A stretch of 37,552 nt of DNA, from NCBI GenBank assembly GCA_031278605.1, contig JAITKB010000082.1:1-37552 (forward strand), given 5' to 3'. Of this stretch, positions 23,902 through 31,376 are shown piece after piece (the stretch's first letter is position 1; every line of letters begins with the position of its first letter). Position numbers and translations under genes: made by a program. A model generated the notes under the pieces. The model was not told the DNA's origin and ran no database searches. It saw nothing but the letters and a program-made list of their open reading frames with translations. The DNA comes from Tannerellaceae bacterium. GTDB taxonomy: Bacteria; Bacteroidota; Bacteroidia; Bacteroidales; Tannerellaceae.

Positions 23902-25476
23902 ATGGCCGTAGTAAACAATCCCAATTCCCCACGCCAGAAGATGATCAACCTGATGTACCTGGTGTTTATAGCCATGATGGCGCTCAATGTGTCGTCGGAA
24001 GTACTCAATGGGTTCGTGCTGGTGGAAAACGGTTTGCGCCATTCCATAGAAAACTCAGCGCAACGCAATACCATCGTGAGCAGGGAATTGGAAACTTATT
24101 ATCAGGCAAACCCCGACAAGGTGAGGGAATGGTACAGCAAAGGCGTGCAGGTAAACAGGGCTTCGGAGGATATCTATGATTATGTGCAGGGACTGAAAGA
24201 ACGTATCGTAAGGCTGGCCGACGGAGAGAAGGCCGACGTAAACGATATTCAGCATAAAGACGATCTGGAAGCCGCCTCGCGCATCATGCTCGCCCCGCTG
24301 AACGGCGAAGGGAAAAACCTGCGCGAAGCCATCGACTCCTACCGGGCCATGATGGCCAACCTGGTTCAAGACCCGGGGAAAAACCGCATCATCAAGGAAA
24401 GCCTCAGCACCACACCGCCGCGACAAACAGATATAAACGTGCGCAAATGGGAGGAATCCCTGTTCGAGAATATGCCGGTATCGGCCGCCATCACCCTGCT
24501 TACCAAATTGCAGAGCGATATCCGCTATGTGCAGGGAGAGGTGTTGAGCAATTTGCTGAACAGCGTAGATGTGGGGGATTACCGCGTGAACCTGGTAGAA
24601 GCCCAGGTGGTGCCCACCAGCCAGATCGTGATGCGGGGAAGCGCCTACGAAGCCAACATTGTGCTCTCGGCCATAGACTCCACCAAGCGCCCTTCCGTGT
24701 ATGTGAACGGACGCATGTTGGAGGCGGAAGATAACGGACGGTTTGTGGTGCCTGCATCCTCCACCGGGACATTTCCCGTGGAAGGATACATCGAAATGCC
24801 CAATAGTGACGGCACGACGTTGCGCCGCGACTTCCGAAGCGAATACTTCGTGACCGAACCGAGCGCAACCGTTGCCCCTACGATGATGAACATCCTCTAT
24901 GCGGGAATTGAAAACCCCATCCGTATTGCCGTGTCCGGCATCCCCAGCGGAAATGTATTCCCCTCCATCTCTACAGGCCGACTAACAAAAAAAGGAGAGT
25001 CCATCTGGGATGCCTTCCCGGCAGCCAATACCGTGGGGCAGGAGGCCGTAGTGAGCGTTGTGGCGCAAATGGCAAATGGCCGGCGGGTGGAAATGGCCAA
25101 AACACCCTTCCGCATCCGGATGCTTCCCGATCCGATGCCTTACATCGAATACAAGGACGTTAACGGCAATGTGCGGAAATTCCGGGGAGGAACCATCCTC
25201 AAACGTAGCCTGATGGAAGCCGGAGGTATCCTGGCGGCTATCGACGATGATATACTAAACATCGAATTCACCGTCTTGCGCTTCGAACTGATCTATCCCG
25301 ATTCGTTCGGTAATATGATCAACGAGCCAACGGAAGGAGCCAACTTCTCCGAACGGCAAAAGAACTTCATCCGGGGATTGGCACGTGGAAAACAATTCTG
25401 GGTGAACCGGGTGGTTGCTCGCGGACCCGATGGCGTGGAACGATCGATCCCCCCCATTCAAGTAATAGTAAACTAA
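23902..25476 (+). CDS. porM: Type IX secretion motor protein PorM/GldM
   Basis: A 524-residue protein anchored by one N-terminal helix (MINLMYLVFIAMMALNVSSE) right after the conserved NSPRQK opening. The rest is periplasmic and should fold as the elongated D1-D4 domains known for GldM/PorM, with beta-rich segments such as VVPTSQIVMRGSAYEANIVL and VYVNGRMLEAEDNG. Through its periplasmic stalk it connects the PorL motor to the PorK-PorN ring. The length matches the family. The gene follows porL by four bases and precedes porN by eleven. Confidence 0.95.
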   Translation: MAVVNNPNSPRQKMINLMYLVFIAMMALNVSSEVLNGFVLVENGLRHSIENSAQRNTIVSRELETYYQANPDKVREWYSKGVQVNRASEDIYDYVQGLKERIVRLADGEKADVNDIQHKDDLEAASRIMLAPLNGEGKNLREAIDSYRAMMANLVQDPGKNRIIKESLSTTPPRQTDINVRKWEESLFENMPVSAAITLLTKLQSDIRYVQGEVLSNLLNSVDVGDYRVNLVEAQVVPTSQIVMRGSAYEANIVLSAIDSTKRPSVYVNGRMLEAEDNGRFVVPASSTGTFPVEGYIEMPNSDGTTLRRDFRSEYFVTEPSATVAPTMMNILYAGIENPIRIAVSGIPSGNVFPSISTGRLTKKGESIWDAFPAANTVGQEAVVSVVAQMANGRRVEMAKTPFRIRMLPDPMPYIEYKDVNGNVRKFRGGTILKRSLMEAGGILAAIDDDILNIEFTVLRFELIYPDSFGNMINEPTEGANFSERQKNFIRGLARGKQFWVNRVVARGPDGVERSIPPIQVIVN

Positions 25477-25487
25477 GATAAAAAGAT

Positions 25488-26552
25488 ATGAAACGCTTGC
25501 ATTGCATAGGATTGTTGATGGGCCTTATCGCTCTCTCCGGCTCATTATATGCCCAGAACACAAACGAACAGCCGGAACGCAGATCGCCCCGCGCCCGTAC
25601 CGGCGAACGGGAATCCGTGAAAAAAGAAACGGGTCTACCCGAACTGACCGTGAGGGCGCAGGATATGAATGAACGCATGACCCAGGAAACAGGCAGTGCA
25701 CGATGGATGCGTGTCATCTACCGCGAAATTGATCTGACCAAAGAACAGAATGCACCTCTGTACTATCCTGTTCGCCCGTTGAATCGGACAATGAACCTCT
25801 TCTCTTCTATCTTCCAACTGCTGAGCGAAGGGAAGCTGTCGGCCTACGAATACCTTGACGGTTATGAGGTTTTCGACGACGAGCATATCATCGACTTCCG
25901 AAAAGATGTGCTTGACAGGGCCTATATCTATTACGAAGAAGTGCCGGGAACAGGAGGCGCCGAACCGACCCTTATGATCAACGAAAGCGATGTCCCTTCT
26001 GCCGATGTACGCGCTTTTTACGTAAAAGAAGCTTGGTATTTCGACCAGAATAATTCCGTATTCGACGTAAAAACATTGGCGCTATGCCCCATCCTCACCA
26101 CAACGGGCGACCTGGGCGAACAGCGTTTGCCGCTCTTCTGGCTACCCTACGAGAACATCCGCCCTTACATCAACAACACGCTGATCATGACCTCAGACTT
26201 CAACAATGCCAAGACGTTTACCATCGACGATTACTTCCGCCGGCGTATGTTCGACGGCGAAATCATCAAGACGGAGAACCTGCTGAACAAAACCTTGCGC
26301 GAATACTATCCGGATCCCGATTCGCTGCTACTGGCACAGCAGGAAATAGAAAAACAACTGACCACCTTCCGCGAGTCGCTTTATTGGCAGCCGGACACGA
26401 CTCGAATAACCGATCCGAAAGAAGCCCGGAAAGCGGCAAGAACGGCCAAGCGTACAGCATCCACCACCCCAAAAGAGAGCCAGCCGAAAACCACCTCTTC
26501 GTCTGCTAAGACGGAAAAATCCTCCCCAGTGCGTAGCGTGCGCAGAAGATAA
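25488..26552 (+). CDS. porN: Type IX secretion ring protein PorN/GldN
   Basis: A 354-residue periplasmic protein with a signal peptide (LMGLIALSGSLYAQ). The family core includes ARWMRVIYREIDLTKEQNAP near residue 66, PLNRTMNLFSSIFQLL, VRAFYVKEAWYFDQNNSVFD and LPLFWLPYENIRPYINN. It partners with PorK in the outer-membrane-associated ring. The last 45 residues are a low-complexity basic tail rich in K, T, S and R (AKRTASTTPKESQ to VRSVRRR) that I would not expect to be folded. The stop codon is followed directly by the first chromate-transporter start. Confidence 0.93.
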   Translation: MKRLHCIGLLMGLIALSGSLYAQNTNEQPERRSPRARTGERESVKKETGLPELTVRAQDMNERMTQETGSARWMRVIYREIDLTKEQNAPLYYPVRPLNRTMNLFSSIFQLLSEGKLSAYEYLDGYEVFDDEHIIDFRKDVLDRAYIYYEEVPGTGGAEPTLMINESDVPSADVRAFYVKEAWYFDQNNSVFDVKTLALCPILTTTGDLGEQRLPLFWLPYENIRPYINNTLIMTSDFNNAKTFTIDDYFRRRMFDGEIIKTENLLNKTLREYYPDPDSLLLAQQEIEKQLTTFRESLYWQPDTTRITDPKEARKAARTAKRTASTTPKESQPKTTSSSAKTEKSSPVRSVRRR

Positions 26553-27083
26553 ATGTATTGGACGCTATTCCTTACTTTCACACGCATCGGCGCCTTCACC
26601 ATTGGAGGCGGTTATGCCATGCTTCCACTCATCGAACGGGAAGTGGTCGGCCGGGGATGGATAAACAGGGAGGACTTCTTCGACCTGTTTACCGTATCGC
26701 AATCCATGCCCGGCATCTTTGCCGTTAACATCTCCTTGTTTCTGGGCTATCGTCTGAAGAAAATACCGGGAAGCCTGGTGTGTATGTTGGGTGCGATCCT
26801 GCCTTCATTCCTGATGATTCTCCTCATTGCCCTTTTCTTCACGCACATACAAGACCAGCTATGGGTGGAGCGCCTGTTTAAAGGGCTTCGTCCGGCAGTG
26901 GTTGCCCTGATTGCCGTTCCTTGTTTCACAGCCGCCCGTTCGGCGGGTCTTACGTGGAAGACTTCGTTCATAGCGATTGGCGCTGCTATGCTTATCTGGT
27001 TATTGGGAGTTTCGCCCATTTACATTATTCTCGCTGCTGCCGGCGGAGGGCTTTTCTACGGTTTGAGGATAAAGAAAGATTGA
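26553..27083 (+). CDS. Chromate transporter-family protein, first half
   Basis: A 176-residue membrane protein with about five helices, a single CHR domain. It opens with FLTFTRIGAFTIGGGYAMLP and continues with QSMPGIFAVNISLFLGYRL and LKGLRPAVVALIA-like sequence, the conserved marks of the ChrA family. Short CHR proteins encoded as adjacent pairs are thought to work together as the two halves of a full-length transporter. The start codon follows the porN stop without a gap, so it is probably read from the secretion operon. Chromate may not be the real substrate; many CHR proteins are uncharacterised anion exporters. Confidence 0.88.
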   Translation: MYWTLFLTFTRIGAFTIGGGYAMLPLIEREVVGRGWINREDFFDLFTVSQSMPGIFAVNISLFLGYRLKKIPGSLVCMLGAILPSFLMILLIALFFTHIQDQLWVERLFKGLRPAVVALIAVPCFTAARSAGLTWKTSFIAIGAAMLIWLLGVSPIYIILAAAGGGLFYGLRIKKD

Positions 27084-27084
27084 G

Positions 27085-27636
27085 ATGATATTCCTGCAAC
27101 TTTTTTGGGTGTATGTGAAAATCGGCCTTTTCAATTTCGGAGGAGGATACGCCATGCTCTCGCTCATTCAAGACGAGGTGGTAGACAAACATGGCTGGAT
27201 TAGTATGCAGGAGTTCACCGATATCGTGGCCGTTTCGCAGATGACGCCCGGCCCTATCGGCATCAACAGCGCCACCTACGTGGGGTACACCTGCGTGCTC
27301 AATGCCGGCTACCCCTTGCCGGTAGCTGTGCTGGGATCCTGCCTGGCCACCTTGTCCGTCTGCCTTCCTTCGTTTGTTCTGATATGGATTATTGTGCATT
27401 ACTTCACCCGTTTCCGGCAGAACAGATACGTAGCATCCGCCTTCCTGGGCTTACGTCCTGCCACGGTAGGCCTGATAGCATCCGCAGCTCTGCTGTTGCT
27501 GAACAGCGAGAACTTTATCGACTATAAAAGCTTTCTTATCTTCGGCTTTGCCTTTTTGCTTACCTGGAAAGTCAAACTACATCCCATCCTTACCATCCTG
27601 GCCGCGGGAGTGTCGGGTTTGTTGCTCTATGGATGA
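27085..27636 (+). CDS. Chromate transporter-family protein, second half
   Basis: A 183-residue membrane protein, the partner CHR domain to the gene one base upstream. The opening LFWVYVKIGLFNFGGGYAML and the segment QMTPGPIGINSATYVGYT are classic ChrA motifs, and FLGLRPATVGLIASAALLLL follows. The ending overlaps the convergent S41 protease gene by ten bases. The paired half-proteins, probably inserted in opposite orientation in the membrane, would form a heterodimeric anion transporter. The substrate is unproven. Confidence 0.88.
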   Translation: MIFLQLFWVYVKIGLFNFGGGYAMLSLIQDEVVDKHGWISMQEFTDIVAVSQMTPGPIGINSATYVGYTCVLNAGYPLPVAVLGSCLATLSVCLPSFVLIWIIVHYFTRFRQNRYVASAFLGLRPATVGLIASAALLLLNSENFIDYKSFLIFGFAFLLTWKVKLHPILTILAAGVSGLLLYG

Positions 27637-29330
27637 AGCGCAGCTCTATACTTGCTGCTTGCAGTTCGGAGGGTTTCCGCTATTGTTTCCGGCGAGGCCA
27701 ATACTTCGAGGGCTTTTGTCAGCACCTCATCGTCTTTTAAGTTCTGAATCAGCTCGCCTCTCTCGAAATAATACCGCTTGACGATTTCGGCCGCCATCAA
27801 TTGTTTCACCGCTTCTTTAAAGCGTTCGAAATCCCGTTCGATATCAGGCGTCAGTTTCGTTTCCAATTCTTTCAGTGTTGTCGAATCGTTTTCTTGCAGA
27901 TAGCCTTCAAAGCGGGCGATCTCTTTCAGGTTTTTCAGGATCTTTTCGCTCTGACGATCGTAGCTGAAGTTCTTTTCTTTGGCGTATTGTTTGAAAGTCT
28001 CAAATTCCGCGTCCGTCAATACAAACTCCTCCACGGGGGCGATTGTTTTATGCTTCTGTACATAACCGGTAATGAAATCGAACAGCACGTAATCGTTCAG
28101 CAGATAATACAGCAGTGTAGGGGTTTTCTCTTCTGCTATTTCAAAATCGGGGCGGATTCCTCCTCCGTCGCGTACAGGACGTCCCTGGGAGGTGTAGAAA
28201 ACGGAGGTCAGACTGTCGGGGATATTCCCTACGCTTCCGTCGACATTCCGGTGGGTATAGTCGATCTGCTGGATGCAACGTCCGCTGGGGATATAGTATC
28301 GGCTGACGGTCACTTTCAAACTGCCGTTATAGGGCAGATCCCTTGTTGACTGAACCAGTCCTTTCCCGTAGGAACGCTGCCCGATGAGCACGGCCCGGTC
28401 CATATCCTGCAAGGCGCCCGCAACGATTTCGGCAGCCGAAGCAGATGCTCCGTTGATGAGAATCGCCAGCGGCATCACCGTGTCGACGGGTTCGGATGCA
28501 GTGCGGTATGCCCTGTCCCACTGGGGAATTTTTCCTTTGGTGGAGACGACTTTTTCCCCTTTGGGGACAAAGAGGTTGACAATCTGAACGGCGCCTTCCA
28601 GCACTCCGCCTCCATTGTTGCGCAAGTCCAGCACGAGCGATTGGATGTGATGATTCTTACGCAGGTCTTCGAGCGCCGTTTTTACTTCCTGTGCACTTTT
28701 ATCGGTAAATCCTCTCAGGTAGATATAGCCTACATTGCCATTGTACACGCCGTGGTATACCACCTGGTTGAGCAATACCTGTTTGCGTGTCAGTTCTATC
28801 ATACGCGGTTTATTTTCTCCCGGTCTCAGGATTTTGACTTTCAGTTTCGTATTGGGCAGTCCTTTGAGCAGGTCGCTCACCTTGTCGCTTGAGGCATTTT
28901 CCACGTTTACCGTGTCGACTGCCAGGATACGGTCTCCTGCCATCAATCCGGCTTCGGCTGCCGGCATGTTCTCGAACGGTTCGGTAATGATGACGCCATC
29001 CGTTCCGCGTTTCTGGACATAAGCGCCTATTCCTCCGTATTCGCCGGTAGTCATCATGCGCAGTTTGCTCATCTCCTGTTCGGGAATGTATTCGGTATAG
29101 GGGTCTAATCCTCCCAGCATGGCGTCAATACCTCGACGGAAAGCTTCTTCCACATCCATGGAATCAACATAAAACATCTCCATTTCCTTTACCAGGTCGT
29201 TAAAGATTTCCAATTGTTTACTTATTTCAAAGCGATTTTCATTCTGCGCCCGGCTGTCTGTTATATGGGCTACGAAAAATAATACGGCGAAGAGGCCTGT
29301 TTTTATTTTGTTGTCTGTCAACTTAAGCAT
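27627..29330 (-). CDS. S41 family C-terminal processing peptidase
   Basis: A 567-residue exported serine protease with a signal peptide (GLFAVLFFVAHITDSRAQ). The N-terminal helices include GGLDPYTEYIPEQE near residue 74. A PDZ domain spans about residues 85-170 (YGGIGAYVQKRGTDGVIITE, then MPAAEAGLMAGDRILAVD). The S41 core includes VGYIYLRGFTDKSAQEVKTA and LRNNGGGVLEGAV. The catalytic serine lies in INGASASAAEIVAGALQD and the catalytic lysine in GQRSYGKGLVQ. Such Ctp proteases trim or degrade periplasmic and envelope proteins. It converges on the chromate-transporter gene with a ten-base overlap. It follows the PfkB kinase gene on the same strand, 52 bases downstream. The natural substrate is not known. 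Confidence 0.93.
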   Translation of the reverse strand: MLKLTDNKIKTGLFAVLFFVAHITDSRAQNENRFEISKQLEIFNDLVKEMEMFYVDSMDVEEAFRRGIDAMLGGLDPYTEYIPEQEMSKLRMMTTGEYGGIGAYVQKRGTDGVIITEPFENMPAAEAGLMAGDRILAVDTVNVENASSDKVSDLLKGLPNTKLKVKILRPGENKPRMIELTRKQVLLNQVVYHGVYNGNVGYIYLRGFTDKSAQEVKTALEDLRKNHHIQSLVLDLRNNGGGVLEGAVQIVNLFVPKGEKVVSTKGKIPQWDRAYRTASEPVDTVMPLAILINGASASAAEIVAGALQDMDRAVLIGQRSYGKGLVQSTRDLPYNGSLKVTVSRYYIPSGRCIQQIDYTHRNVDGSVGNIPDSLTSVFYTSQGRPVRDGGGIRPDFEIAEEKTPTLLYYLLNDYVLFDFITGYVQKHKTIAPVEEFVLTDAEFETFKQYAKEKNFSYDRQSEKILKNLKEIARFEGYLQENDSTTLKELETKLTPDIERDFERFKEAVKQLMAAEIVKRYYFERGELIQNLKDDEVLTKALEVLASPETIAETLRTASSKYRAALHP

Positions 29331-29382
29331 AAAAGTGTCATTTGATTATTCATGAACGTAAAAGTAAGCAATAATCCATCGT

Positions 29383-30360
29383 TCAGCCCAAGATGTTTTT
29401 GGCTTTTAACTTTATTTGTTCCCATCGTTCGTCGGGGATTTGGGGGCCGATCACGTTTATGACTTCGCCTGCCAGCATGGAGCCGATGCGTGCCGACTGT
29501 TCCGGGGATGCGCCGAGGGATTGTCCGTAGAGGAATCCGGCGGCGAAATGATCGCCTGCGCCGGTTGTATCCAACGGTTTTCCACCTTCGGCCTTCACCT
29601 TTATGGTTTGACCCTGCACGCACACAACGGTTCCATCTTTTCCGCAAGTAACGATTGCAATGCCGACCGATTGCGCCATTTCGCGAACGGCCTCGCAAGC
29701 ATCCAGGCCCGTAAAGGCTTTTGCCTCGCTTTCGTTGGAGAAGAGTATGTCCACATACACAGGGATAATATCGGCCAGCATATCCTTGAAAGCATGTACG
29801 ATATTAAAGTTCGACAAGTCCAATGCGATTTTCACTCCCGCCTGTTTTGCTTTTTTCATCGCATCGCGCACCAGGGGTTCGTTCACCAACAAATATCCTT
29901 CTATATATATATAATGATATTGTGCAAGAATTTCCCGGCGAATATCCTCCGCATCCAGGCTGGGGGCCGGTCCGAGGAAGGTCGCCATGGTACGTTCGCC
30001 GTCGGGCGAGATCAACACTGTGCAACACCCCGATATACCCTTTGTTTTCGCGAAATACGGGGTGACGCCTGCTTCCCTTAGAGCTTTTTCATAATAATTT
30101 CCCGTATCATCGTTGCCGATTTTGCCGATAAAGCCGGTCTTCATTTCCATTTTGGACAGTGCGCGCATGGAATTGCAGACGGAACCGCCTGGGGTTTGAT
30201 ATCGTTCCAGATGCGACAAAGTCTGCCGGATAACCCGCATTTGATTTTCGTTGATCATCTCCATGGCTCCTTTTTCGATACCTGTTTGCCGGAGTGCGCA
30301 TTCGTCATTCAATTTCAGAAGCACATCCACCAAAGCATTTCCTAATCCAAGTATACTCAT
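29383..30360 (-). CDS. PfkB family sugar/nucleoside kinase
   Basis: A 325-residue ribokinase-fold kinase. The start at 30360 (MSILGLGNALVDVLLKL) fits the family; an earlier in-frame start at 30381 adds only seven residues. Features are the N-terminal GNALVD, the lid and substrate motif GGSVCNSMRALSKM near residue 57, GKIGNDDTGNYY near residue 82, FSNESEAKAFTG, and the PfkB signature 2 DTTGAGDHFAAGFLYG near residue 270, whose aspartate is the catalytic base. The pattern is close to the adenosine kinase-like branch common in Bacteroidota, but sugar and nucleoside kinases cannot be told apart safely. A TATATTTG promoter element precedes it on the minus strand. Confidence 0.9.
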   Translation of the reverse strand: MSILGLGNALVDVLLKLNDECALRQTGIEKGAMEMINENQMRVIRQTLSHLERYQTPGGSVCNSMRALSKMEMKTGFIGKIGNDDTGNYYEKALREAGVTPYFAKTKGISGCCTVLISPDGERTMATFLGPAPSLDAEDIRREILAQYHYIYIEGYLLVNEPLVRDAMKKAKQAGVKIALDLSNFNIVHAFKDMLADIIPVYVDILFSNESEAKAFTGLDACEAVREMAQSVGIAIVTCGKDGTVVCVQGQTIKVKAEGGKPLDTTGAGDHFAAGFLYGQSLGASPEQSARIGSMLAGEVINVIGPQIPDERWEQIKLKAKNILG

Positions 30361-30378
30361 TGTTGTAATTTTTTTTTG

Positions 30379-30386
30379 CAAATATA
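30379..30386 (-). promoter_or_regulatory. -7 promoter element of the PfkB kinase gene
   Basis: The minus strand reads TATATTTG, 19 bases before the start codon at 30360. No -33 TTTG is visible. Confidence 0.45.
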
Positions 30387-30409
30387 TTGCATATTAAAAA
30401 AACATCCCG

Positions 30410-30417
30410 TAGTTTTG
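30410..30417 (+). promoter_or_regulatory. -7 promoter element of tRNA-Asn
   Basis: TAGTTTTG matches TAnnTTTG and ends ten bases before the tRNA. The -33 element is not at the usual distance. Confidence 0.5.
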
Positions 30418-30426
30418 CACCGGAAT

Positions 30427-30500
30427 TCTTCCTTAGCTCAGTCGGTTAGAGCATCTGACTGTTAATCAGAGGGTCCTTGGTTCAAGTCCAAGAGGGAGAG
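30427..30500 (+). tRNA. tRNA-Asn (anticodon GTT)
   Basis: A 74-base cloverleaf. The acceptor stem TCTTCCT pairs with AGGGAGA (one G-U), the D stem is GCTC/GAGC, the anticodon stem CTGACT/AATCAG surrounds GTT, and the T arm is CTTGG-TTCAAGT-CCAAG. CCA is not encoded. A strong terminator follows at 30508-30547. Confidence 0.93.
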
Positions 30501-30507
30501 CAAAAAC

Positions 30508-30547
30508 AAAACGCCAACAATCTGTTCTTTGGATTGTTGGCGTTTTT
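30508..30547 (+). terminator. Rho-independent terminator of tRNA-Asn
   Basis: AAAACGCCAACAATC (30508-30522) and GATTGTTGGCGTTTT (30532-30546) form a perfect 15-bp stem with a nine-base loop and a T tract. Confidence 0.9.
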
Positions 30548-30720
30548 ACTTTTAGAAATTGCGCCACATTTGCACCACTCAAAACAAAAGCACCCCCGAA
30601 TTTCGCTAAATCCAGATCGCCTTTCACGATTAAAAAAAACAATACCTTTCGGCATCAATTGCAGTCGGGCATTACTGTAGCGTAACCCTACGGCCAAGTA
30701 CTTCTTTTCCGTTAGCCGAC

Positions 30721-30960
30721 GTCCGATTAGCTTTGCCGAAAAAAAACGTATGGTACGACATACATCCTTATCCTCGTTTGAGTGAGGCGGAAGGTTTGGT
30801 TCATATAGCTTGCCGTCTGCAAAGCGGGTTAGGTTCCTCGGAGTGTTACCAAACTCATAATTTATCGTAGCCTCAGTTCCATAAATGGTTTAAACGTTAC
30901 AAGTCGACGCATCCGGAGTTATTCGCTGCCGGGGCGGAATCAATAAAAAATATGACGCTC
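30721..30960 (+). pseudogene. Degraded transposase-like remnant (IS66 orfA-type helix-turn-helix)
   Basis: The frame through 30754 reads YDIHPYPRLSEAEGLVHIAC, then RLQSGLGSSECYQTHNLS, an in-frame TAG, then PQFHKWFKRYKSTHPELFAA. The pattern of a short helix, a turn and xFxxWxxxYxxxHPE resembles the small first protein of IS66-type elements. A stop in the middle, no intact neighbour gene and no visible terminal repeats make it a remnant at best. The rest of 30548-31096 has no gene I can support. Confidence 0.4.
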
Positions 30961-31096
30961 GCTTAGCCTGCGGCGGGATGAAAATAAAAAATACGGCCCT
31001 TCGCCAACTATTATACCTATACCGTCAACAGCCCTGGTTCATCTTATCCGGCGCAGCTTTATGCCGGTAACATGTCTGCGCCTTTCCCGGATATAA

Positions 31097-31127
31097 TTTG
31101 GCAAAGCGCCCCGAATATTTATCTTTG
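31097..31127 (+). promoter_or_regulatory. Bacteroidetes-type promoter of the B12 uptake operon
   Basis: TTTG (31097-31100) is followed after 19 bases by TATCTTTG (31120-31127). Transcription should start near 31134, at the beginning of the riboswitch. Confidence 0.8.
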
Positions 31128-31137
31128 CATCCGGATA

Positions 31138-31325
31138 AGGGTGTAATCGGTTGTTTTCAGCAGCTGGTTAGTAAAAGGGAATCCGGTGAGAGACCGGAGC
31201 TATACCCGTAGCTGTGAGTTCTGTATTCCTCGGTAAAACTTCTAATAGCCACTGTTCCGTAACCCTGGAATGGGAAGGCTACCGATAAAAAGGAGAACAA
31301 GCCAGAAAACCTGCCGTTATTCCAT
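31138..31325 (+). ncRNA. Cobalamin (adenosylcobalamin-type) riboswitch
   Basis: The core elements appear in the known order: GGGAATCCGGTGAGAGACCGG with GAGCTATACCCG near 31180-31208, the L5 loop GCCACTG near 31248, GGGAAGGCTACCG near 31272, and the B12 box AAGCCAGAAAACCTGCCG at 31299-31316. Binding of a corrinoid is expected to close the expression platform just downstream and shut off btuB-btuG-btuF. The promoter at 31097-31127 starts the RNA at its 5' edge. The outer limits are approximate. Confidence 0.93.
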
Positions 31326-31333
31326 TTATTCAG

Positions 31334-31356
31334 CAACGCCGCGGGTGAAGGCGTTG
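31334..31356 (+). promoter_or_regulatory. Riboswitch expression platform hairpin
   Basis: CAACGCC and GGCGTTG close a loop of GCGGGTGAA 20 bases before the btuB start. There is no T run, so control is probably at translation. GGTG in the loop could kiss CACT in the L5 loop, as in other cobalamin riboswitches; this is inference. Confidence 0.55.
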
Positions 31357-31376
31357 GATAAATCGGAAAATGTTCT

